A stretch of DNA of 18,968 bases, from NCBI GenBank assembly GCA_015491135.1, contig WFWK01000064.1, positions 1 through 18,968 on the forward strand. Direction: 5' to 3'. Positions 14,163-18,968 of the stretch are shown here, piece by piece; the stretch's first letter is position 1; each line of letters opens with the position of its first letter. The stretch is from Patescibacteria group bacterium. Its GTDB lineage: Bacteria; Patescibacteriota; Minisyncoccia; Phycocordibacterales; UBA2100. The position numbers and the translations under genes were made by a program. Under the pieces are notes generated by a model. It had not been told where the DNA came from. It worked only from the letters and a program-made list of their open reading frames with translations, and did not search any database.

Positions 14163-14192
14163 TAAAAAACCACGTGCAAACGTGGTTTTTTA
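14163..14192 (-). terminator. Terminator of the initiator tRNA
   Basis: TAAAAAACCACG (14163-14174) pairs perfectly with CGTGGTTTTTTA (14181-14192) around a 6-nt loop. It begins 7 bp beyond the tRNA 3' end on the minus strand, and the stem ends in six T. Confidence 0.85.
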
Positions 14193-14199
14193 GTGTTTG

Positions 14200-14270
14200 T
14201 AGCGGGGCCTGGATTTGCACCAGGGTCTCGGGGTTATGAGCCCCGCGAGGTACTGCTCCTCCACCCCGCT
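14200..14270 (-). tRNA. Initiator tRNA-fMet (anticodon CAU), atypical D- and T-loops
   Basis: 71 nt. The anticodon stem CGGGG/CCCCG encloses CTCATAA, with the run of three G-C pairs next to the loop that marks initiators. The acceptor AGCGGGG/CCCCGCT has a weak A1-U72 first pair in place of the usual C1xA72 mismatch. Odd points: the D-loop is a 7-nt AGCAGTA with no GG pair, and the T-loop is TGCAAAT, with G in place of the near-universal U55. CCA is not encoded. Confidence 0.88.
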
Positions 14271-14281
14271 ATGCACACAAA

Positions 14282-14332
14282 ATTATAAAGTAAATGTCAA
14301 TAATTGCAACCCTTTGAAATTCTTGATATATT
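14282..14332. promoter_or_regulatory. Divergent promoters sharing one palindromic -35 (initiator tRNA and second CAU tRNA)
   Basis: The palindromic hexamer TTGCAA (14304-14309) can be the -35 in both directions. Leftward: 16 bp to a consensus TATAAT (14282-14287), 11 bp before the initiator tRNA. Rightward: 17 bp to TATATT (14327-14332), 8 bp before the plus-strand tRNA. Confidence 0.7.
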
Positions 14333-14340
14333 TAATTCGC

Positions 14341-14414
14341 GCCGAGGTAGCTCAGTTGGTTAGAGCGTGGGACTCATAAACCCAAGGTCGTGGGTTCGAT
14401 CCCCACCCTCGGCA
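14341..14414 (+). tRNA. tRNA with CAU anticodon (elongator Met, or Ile2)
   Basis: 74 nt. The acceptor GCCGAGG pairs with CCTCGGC, discriminator A. The D-arm GCTC AGTTGGTTA GAGC and T-arm GTGGG TTCGATC CCCAC are standard. The anticodon loop CTCATAA gives CAU. The pair closing the loop is an A31 x A39 mismatch in stem TGGGA/ACCCA. CAU is shared by elongator Met and lysidine-modified Ile2, and sequence alone does not settle which. CCA is not encoded. Confidence 0.88.
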
Positions 14415-14428
14415 CTAGATGTCACTTA

Positions 14429-14534
14429 ATTATACATCGCCATATACTATCTTTACACTTTGCAAAGCAAGAAAGACAAAAGCATTGGCATAGATGGTGC
14501 AAAAAATTTAAAACACATACTGGCGATGTATAAT
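14429..14534. repeat. Inverted-repeat-bounded spacer (~106 bp) behind the CAU tRNA
   Basis: ATTATACATCGCCA (14429-14442) and TGGCGATGTATAAT (14521-14534) are perfect 14-bp inverted arms, 78 bp apart. A further 9-bp pair, ATGTCACTT (14419-14427) and AAGTGACAT (14602-14610), nests outside them. The tRNA 3' end CTCGGCAC (14408-14415) recurs at 14628-14635. No gene is credible in the 263 bp from 14415 to 14677. Confidence 0.6.
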
Positions 14535-14646
14535 AGTGGCAAAGTAAAGTTAACTAAATCAAAAGTGCCTTGGTAAGACATATAGTCTTTGTTGCCATTG
14601 CAAGTGACATTTAAGCAAGGGCTTGCTCTCGGCACAAGACCATTGC

Positions 14647-14673
14647 AAAAGCCGATGTATCACATCGGCTTTT
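14647..14673 (-). terminator. Bidirectional terminator
   Basis: AAAAGCCGATGT (14647-14658) pairs perfectly with ACATCGGCTTTT (14662-14673) around a 3-nt loop, 4 bp after the stop of the minus-strand gene at 14678. A/T tracts on both sides allow use in either direction. Confidence 0.8.
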
Positions 14674-14677
14674 TGCT

Positions 14678-15352
14678 TTAACCCAAAAGGCCGGCTTCTT
14701 TAAAAACGTTTCTGTACTGATGCATGGCGCGCCTGACTTCCCTTTCGGTAAGTTGGGCGTTCATGCCTTCATGGGCTATTTTGTTTCTCAATTTATGCGC
14801 TTGCCAAGCATCTTCTATTGAACGCAATTTATCTGTGTTTATCTGCTTCAATTTCTCCCCCACCGAACCGCCAACATATCCCCACGATGTCAAAAGCTCA
14901 TCAAGCATAATATCAGCTTCTATGATGGCCATTCTCCAGTCAGCTACAGTTCCCTTATTTAAATAATTTTCTATATGTTGCCAACGTTTAAGATAATCTT
15001 GTTCTTGAGCATCAACTTTTTTAACGGCAACAGTCTCGCCTAATAGCACTTTTGCAGCGTAAGAGAGAGGTTCTCTGGCAAAATTCTTATACTCTTGCGC
15101 TCTTATTTGCAAAATGCGTATTGTGGCATACAAAAAAACAAAAAATGCCAAAGCATTAAGCAGTCCCGATACAAATGCAGTCTGTTGCCACAGAGCCGTC
15201 TCTGTTATTGCCTTCGGAAGAATGTCTTCTGTTGTGTTTGTAAGATTTTGATTGTAGTCAACTTTGTCAGATTGACTATCCTCGACAAAATTTACATTCT
15301 GTTCATTCTGCAAAAGCTCTTCAAAAGATGGCGCTTGATTTGAGGTTGGCAT
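14678..15352 (-). CDS. Membrane-anchored protein with HEPN-like RNxxAHE motif
   Basis: 224 residues. An acidic, Asn/Gln-rich N-terminus (1-50) and one TM helix (about 57-82) precede an all-helical cytoplasmic domain. That domain has DWRMAIIEADIMLDELL (138-154), GYVGGSVGEKLKQI (158-171) and AHKLRNKIAHE (185-195), then ..REVRRAMHQYRNVF. I recognise this as a recurrent uncharacterised family in Parcubacteria-like genomes. The RNKIAH segment (Arg189, His194) fits the R-x4-H signature of HEPN domains, some of which are RNases. Whether this one is catalytic is unknown. It is monocistronic: a CATAAT -10 lies 6 bp before the ATG and a terminator follows. Confidence 0.7.
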   Translation of the reverse strand: MPTSNQAPSFEELLQNEQNVNFVEDSQSDKVDYNQNLTNTTEDILPKAITETALWQQTAFVSGLLNALAFFVFLYATIRILQIRAQEYKNFAREPLSYAAKVLLGETVAVKKVDAQEQDYLKRWQHIENYLNKGTVADWRMAIIEADIMLDELLTSWGYVGGSVGEKLKQINTDKLRSIEDAWQAHKLRNKIAHEGMNAQLTEREVRRAMHQYRNVFKEAGLLG

Positions 15353-15358
15353 AAAAAC

Positions 15359-15364
15359 ATTATG
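15359..15364 (-). promoter_or_regulatory. -10 element of the HEPN-like gene (leaderless geometry)
   Basis: CATAAT, exactly 6 bp before the ATG at 15352. A possible -35 is TTTTCA, 16 bp upstream. No Shine-Dalgarno site. Confidence 0.45.
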
Positions 15365-15412
15365 CCATTTTTAAAAAAATTGAAAAGTTGAATAGCAAAA
15401 ACCGTCCAAGCT

Positions 15413-16807
15413 TTATCTGAACTTTTCAATGTTTTTTCCCAATGAGAAAAGTTTTCTCTCACCGTAATGCGGAGCAATAATTTGCACACCAAACGGCAAA
15501 CCGGAATCTGAAATACCGCTTGGTACAGATAGCGCCGGAGAACCTGCAATATTTGCCGGGACCGTAAACAAATCCGCTGCATACATTGTAACCGGATCGG
15601 ACTTTTCTCCTATTTTAAACGCCGTCTCCGGAGCGGTTGGAGTTAAAATAACATCTACATTTTCAAACGCGGAATTAAATTCTTCTTTTATCTTATTTCT
15701 CAAAGCAACCGCCTTGTAGTAGTAAGCATCAACATATCCGGAAGAAAGTACAAAAGTTCCTATCAAAATCCTTCTTTTTACTTCTTCTCCGAAGAGTTTG
15801 CGAGTCTCTGACATTATCTCTTTGTACTCGCCATTGCCTGCTCTTACGGAATATCTCATACCATCAAATCGCGCCAAGTTTGCTGAGGCCTCAGCCGGCA
15901 TTATTATATAATAAGCATTGAGCGCAAACTTAAGATGTGGCAAATCAACTTCAACAACATTGAACCCTTCATCGGAAAGAGAAGTTATCGTCTTGTTGAA
16001 ATTATTTTTAACTTCCTCCGATACACCTGAATCTAAAATTCCTTTCGGTACACCTATGATCTTTACTGTATCATCCAATTCTTTATTATCTATTGTTGTT
16101 TGATCATTTGTATCTTTTCCTTTTATAACATCATACAAAATCTCAACATCCTCAACCGTTTTGGCAATAGGGCCAACCTGGTCCAACGATGAGCCAAGCG
16201 CTATAATTCCATATCTTGACACTCTCCCGTATGTAGGTTTAAGCCCGACAACTCCACAGAAGCTGGAGGGCTGTCTTACCGAACCTCCGGTATCGGTTCC
16301 TAAAGAGGCGGGTACCATCTCAGCGGCCACAGCGGCAGCTGAGCCACCTGAGGATCCGCCTGAGACTCTTGTTGTATCATGCGGATTTTTTGTCACTCCA
16401 AAAGCCGAGTTCTCAGTTGACCCCCCCATTGCAAATTCATCCATGTTTGTTCTACCTACAAAAACGGCTCCCTGTTTTGTCAGCTTATCAACAACGGTGG
16501 CGTTATAAACCGCTTTATAATTTTGCAATATTTTGGAAGCGGCCGAGGCAGTTTTCCCTTTTATTAAAATATTATCTTTAATCGCAATCGGAATCCCAAG
16601 CAAAGGCGCACTTTCTCCTTTTTCTAAAATCTGATCGGCTAATTTTGCTTGCTCAAGCGCATCTTTTTCAAACACTTCCAAAAAAACATTTAGCTCTTCG
16701 TTTTTTTCTTTTATATTTTTCAAATAAAAATCCAACAACTCAAGCGCTGAAATTTTTCTCTCATCAAGCAAAGAGCGTATTTTTTTTAATGTTAAATTCT
16801 CCATCAT
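15413..16807 (-). CDS. gatA: Glutamyl/aspartyl-tRNA amidotransferase subunit A
   Basis: 464 residues, slightly short of the usual ~485. It has the amidase signature with a complete Ser-cisSer-Lys triad: Lys77 in AIKDN, Ser152 in SGGSSGGS, and nucleophile Ser176 in TDTGGSVRQP. It then reads CGVVGLKPTYGRVSRYG. GatA releases ammonia from glutamine for GatB to amidate Glu-tRNA(Gln) or Asp-tRNA(Asn). The ATG overlaps the gatC stop by 4 bp (ATGA), and a second ATG follows immediately. gatB is not in the window; the next gene is unrelated, so it must lie elsewhere if present. Confidence 0.96.
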   Translation of the reverse strand: MMENLTLKKIRSLLDERKISALELLDFYLKNIKEKNEELNVFLEVFEKDALEQAKLADQILEKGESAPLLGIPIAIKDNILIKGKTASAASKILQNYKAVYNATVVDKLTKQGAVFVGRTNMDEFAMGGSTENSAFGVTKNPHDTTRVSGGSSGGSAAAVAAEMVPASLGTDTGGSVRQPSSFCGVVGLKPTYGRVSRYGIIALGSSLDQVGPIAKTVEDVEILYDVIKGKDTNDQTTIDNKELDDTVKIIGVPKGILDSGVSEEVKNNFNKTITSLSDEGFNVVEVDLPHLKFALNAYYIIMPAEASANLARFDGMRYSVRAGNGEYKEIMSETRKLFGEEVKRRILIGTFVLSSGYVDAYYYKAVALRNKIKEEFNSAFENVDVILTPTAPETAFKIGEKSDPVTMYAADLFTVPANIAGSPALSVPSGISDSGLPFGVQIIAPHYGERKLFSLGKNIEKFR

Positions 16808-17082
16808 GACCCTTTTATAACCCGAGTAATTTTCATAAAATCACCGTCTTTTTCAGGAAATTGACTCTTTAGAGAAGCTACATCTTCAAATTCGTGCACC
16901 TCATCATCTCGCAAAACATTGTATGGGTCTGTCAGCTCGGAGCCGGAAGTTAAATCAAGTTTCTGTATCTCATCTACAAAATTTAAAATGCTCTCCAGTT
17001 GAGCTTGCAGTTGATTCTCTTGATCTTCTGTTAAATCAATATGAGAAAGCTCCGAGAGTTTTTTCACCGAAATTTTAACCAT
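16804..17082 (-). CDS. gatC: Glutamyl/aspartyl-tRNA amidotransferase subunit C
   Basis: 92 residues, the normal GatC length. It carries the family pattern ..KKLSELSHIDLTEDQENQLQAQLESILNFVDEIQKLD, then ELTDPYNVLRDDEVH near the end. GatC wraps around GatA and GatB and stabilises the complex. It has its own promoter, with the -10 exactly 6 bp before the ATG and no Shine-Dalgarno site. Confidence 0.93.
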   Translation of the reverse strand: MVKISVKKLSELSHIDLTEDQENQLQAQLESILNFVDEIQKLDLTSGSELTDPYNVLRDDEVHEFEDVASLKSQFPEKDGDFMKITRVIKGS

Positions 17083-17088
17083 GCGACA

Positions 17089-17117
17089 ATATTAACAATA
17101 AAGGCGTCCTACTGCAA
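17089..17117 (-). promoter_or_regulatory. Promoter of gatCA (leaderless geometry)
   Basis: TTGCAG (17112-17117), a 17-bp spacer and TAATAT (17089-17094), then 6 bp to the ATG at 17082. It lies in the 44-bp gap after the pseudopilin operon. Confidence 0.65.
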
Positions 17118-17126
17118 ACAATATCT

Positions 17127-17684
17127 CTACATTGAAAGTCTAACAGACCTCTCCACAACTCTTAAGCCGGAACTTTTGTTTTGGCAGTCGGTGTTGTACC
17201 CTCTGGAGTCTATAACCGTACTGTTAAAGCCATCGTCATTTACAAATTTCTCAACCCTTACTATTACACAATATTTTGCAGGCGCTCCATTAGCCTCAGT
17301 TACAGGTAAATCAAACCTAAAATCCGTAGTTCCCATTTGCGTATCTTCATCCCAGCCACCAAGATGTTCTTTCTCTGTGTTTGTATCCGGCTCATAAAGA
17401 GTTTGTCCGACACATTTCATTTTGTCTTTGTCTGTGAAAGTTGTAGAGGTGGCAAATGCGTCATAGTAAAAGTTAAAAAACAAGGCACAATCTGCTCCTG
17501 CATCTGCCGCATAAAAAGCTTTTTGAGATTCTCTTCCTGTTGCTGATAATCTTATATTTTTCTCGGACAAAACATAAAGAGTTAAACCTATTGTCGCAAG
17601 AAGTGAAGCAATCAAAGAAGCCATCAAAAGAGCAAATCCTCTGTCATTTGCACTTTTTAATATCAAATGAATCATGCTTATCAT
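17127..17684 (-). CDS. Minor pseudopilin, PilX/GspK-like
   Basis: 185 residues. A prepilin-type N-terminus has NDRG16 | FALLMASLIASLLATIGLTLY, the cleavage Gly then a hydrophobic helix. The usual Glu at mature position 5 is Met here, as in tip pseudopilins of the GspK type. Next comes the PilX-type ..FYAADAGADCALFF segment. The C-terminal beta-rich part includes three Cys. It is last in the pseudopilin operon, starting 1 bp after the preceding stop. An alternative ATG three codons in (17675) is possible. Confidence 0.75.
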   Translation of the reverse strand: MISMIHLILKSANDRGFALLMASLIASLLATIGLTLYVLSEKNIRLSATGRESQKAFYAADAGADCALFFNFYYDAFATSTTFTDKDKMKCVGQTLYEPDTNTEKEHLGGWDEDTQMGTTDFRFDLPVTEANGAPAKYCVIVRVEKFVNDDGFNSTVIDSRGYNTDCQNKSSGLRVVERSVRLSM

Positions 17685-17685
17685 C

Positions 17686-18297
17686 TTAATTTATAACCCT
17701 TTGTACCGATATTAACCCTGAAGCGTTTACTATAATCTTTAACCTGTCACCCTGTGGTGATTGTATAATTATCTCCAACAAATCATATAAAGATCCATCT
17801 TGGTCTAAAATCTTGGCGTCTGGCTCCGGTCTTTGAAACATAATGTACGCCTCATTTAGATTTACAAAATCATTATTATTGCCTCCTGCTCTTCTCGCTC
17901 TCATTGAATATATAGAATATCCACCTATTAGTTTGTTTATCTCCACCGTTTCTTTGGGATTGACTGATTCAGCATCATATTTGTTATTTTGCGGATTTAT
18001 ATCTGAGAAAATTATATAGCTTGCGGCATACTCACCCGGAACAGGTATTTTGTTTATATAAACACCAACCGGGATTGCCGTAAATGTGTTTTCATTTTGA
18101 AATTTACCTGCTACACCATAAAGTTGAGCCTCTCTTATGGATAACGCCACTTTATATGTAACATTTTGCAGTGTAATTTTATTTCCAAACCTGTTAAAAC
18201 CCACAAGAACCATTGAGGTTATTATTATAATAATGGCCAATACAACCAATAACTCTATTAAAGTAAAACCTGTTTGTATTTTGATATTATTTTTCAT
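17686..18297 (-). CDS. Type IV pilin-like / GspH-like pseudopilin
   Basis: 203 residues. The prepilin peptidase site is G10 | FTLIELLVVLAIIIIITSMVLVGF, with Glu at mature position 5. The helix is followed by a globular part starting ..LSIREAQLYGVAG and ending ..GDRLKIIVNASGLISVQRV, typical of GspH/PilE-like minor pilins. It is exported and assembled by a type IV pilus/type II secretion machinery that is not in the window. It lies 8 bp after the upstream pseudopilin gene and 1 bp before the next. Confidence 0.85.
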   Translation of the reverse strand: MKNNIKIQTGFTLIELLVVLAIIIIITSMVLVGFNRFGNKITLQNVTYKVALSIREAQLYGVAGKFQNENTFTAIPVGVYINKIPVPGEYAASYIIFSDINPQNNKYDAESVNPKETVEINKLIGGYSIYSMRARRAGGNNNDFVNLNEAYIMFQRPEPDAKILDQDGSLYDLLEIIIQSPQGDRLKIIVNASGLISVQRVIN

Positions 18298-18305
18298 AAT
18301 AAATT

Positions 18306-18899
18306 TTATTCTTGTTTAGGAATCCAATTGTAAACTACGGTCTCAGCTGATACCGCCCTGGGCAAAAACGAACCCGTATGCCATTTAACAATTGCGCGAA
18401 CTTGTAGTTCGTTTTCAGATACAACTTTTAAATGTACAATTCTTTTGAATCTTGTCGGTTTACCGGAATTTTTTTCAGAGCTTGTCAAAAAAGCCGCCTG
18501 CCTATACAAGCCACCTGCCAGAAAAATAGCTGAACATTCATCATCATCTATTGAATCGCATCTTTCTATTGAGTTTAAATCGGCAACATCAACAACCATA
18601 TAACTTTCAGAGCCAGCCGTGGGAGTTAAAACTCGCTTAAAATTATCCAACCATATGCTCCTGTCGGAAACAAAAGAAGTCATAGCTTCTATCATTTTAG
18701 CATCACTTTTAGCGCGCACTATTTCAATTGCCTCTTGAGCAAGCTGAGTTGCCACCATTTGATCCTTAGTATACTGTGCAATAAATAAAGTTTTCGAAGC
18801 GAGTGTCAAAGGAGCAACGATTGCAATTGCCAATATACTTATTGCAACCAGTGTCTCTATCAAAGTGAAACCTTTTTTGTATTTCGTTATGCTCTTCAT
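18306..18899 (-). CDS. PilV/GspI-like pseudopilin
   Basis: 197 residues. The prepilin site is KKG10 | FTLIETLVAISILAIAIVAP, with Glu at mature position 5. It is followed by ..ATQLAQEAIEIVRAKSD, a signature stretch of PilV/GspI-type minor pilins. Cys residues lie near RCDSIDDDECS. It begins 1 bp after the stop of the upstream partial gene (TAGTATG), so it is internal to an operon. Confidence 0.85.
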   Translation of the reverse strand: MKSITKYKKGFTLIETLVAISILAIAIVAPLTLASKTLFIAQYTKDQMVATQLAQEAIEIVRAKSDAKMIEAMTSFVSDRSIWLDNFKRVLTPTAGSESYMVVDVADLNSIERCDSIDDDECSAIFLAGGLYRQAAFLTSSEKNSGKPTRFKRIVHLKVVSENELQVRAIVKWHTGSFLPRAVSAETVVYNWIPKQE

Positions 18900-18900
18900 A

Positions 18901-18968
18901 CTACAAATCTATTAGCCTTTGTGTGGCGGCGCTTTGAATCATAAAATCGGTTTTTAACTTTTTCTTTA
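18901..18968 (-). CDS. C-terminal end of an upstream gene, probably another pseudopilin (partial)
   Basis: The minus-strand frame is open from the window edge to TAG (18901-18903) and encodes 21 full codons before the stop: KKKLKTDFMIQSAATQRLIDL. The (T)xxxxQSxxTxR-like ending and the 1-bp gap to the PilV-like gene suggest a co-transcribed pilin-like protein. Only its tail is visible. Confidence 0.5.
   Translation of the reverse strand, partial: KKKLKTDFMIQSAATQRLIDL

Noticed and set aside
14032..14220. Short ORFs in the 13900-14680 repeat region (60-99 codons)
   Set aside because: They run through palindromes, terminators and tRNA sequence, and have no start signals or protein-like composition.
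14282..14300. TTGACA (minus strand, 14295-14300) as -35 of the initiator tRNA
   Set aside because: Only 7 bp from the TATAAT; TTGCAA at 16 bp is the workable hexamer.

Overview
The window looks like a chromosomal segment from a candidate-phyla-radiation (Patescibacteria, probably Parcubacteria-type) bacterium. The placement is an inference. It rests on the mix of a VirD4/HerA-like ATPase with a Lys/Asn/Gln-rich tail, a lamin-tail/PKD surface protein, a DUF4015-like putative glycoside hydrolase, an O-antigen-ligase/TPR fusion, a pseudopilin operon, a very small FtsB/DivIC-like protein and AT-rich spacers. TGA is a stop codon here (for example at the ends of the ATPase, gatC and the 93-residue membrane protein), which argues against the Gracilibacteria/Absconditabacteria recoded lineages. 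Almost every protein gene is on the minus strand.

Layout, left to right. tRNA-Leu(UAA). An envelope operon: ATPase, then a lamin-tail/PKD protein (4-bp overlap). A self-contained 23-residue membrane microgene with its own promoter, Shine-Dalgarno site and terminator. A two-gene unit: two-TM protein, then DUF4015-like hydrolase. tRNA-Gly(CCC). An FtsB/DivIC-like division protein, divergent from a 38-residue membrane protein. murJ-lepA. A lipoprotein/NTF2-like protein overlapping a truncated zinc-phospholipase-like gene. A large O-antigen-ligase/TPR protein. A 1.2-kb tRNA cluster, tRNA-Asp, initiator tRNA-Met and a second CAU tRNA, packed with inverted repeats. A membrane protein with an RNxxAHE (HEPN-like) motif. 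gatC-gatA. Finally the end of a type IV pseudopilin operon, at least four genes, cut by the window edge.

Two patterns run through the window. First, six genes that lead transcription units have a sigma70-type -10 hexamer placed exactly 6 bp before the ATG with no Shine-Dalgarno site. This is the geometry expected for leaderless mRNAs starting at the A of ATG. Second, each of the five tRNA genes is followed on its 3' side, within about 15-220 bp, by an inverted-repeat-bounded spacer element. Three are close to 100 bp (99-103 bp) and share ends related to CCCGCACCATAC but have different interiors. A fourth, larger and compound, carries the same motif plus an 18-bp direct repeat. The one behind the second CAU tRNA is also about 100 bp but has unrelated ends. 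The two CAU tRNAs are transcribed divergently and appear to share one palindromic -35 hexamer.

The protein genes together cover envelope building and division (MurJ, FtsB-like, hydrolase, O-antigen ligase), surface fibres (pseudopilins), translation fidelity (GatCA, EF4/LepA, tRNAs) and several uncharacterised membrane proteins. I see no CRISPR array, insertion sequence or phage.
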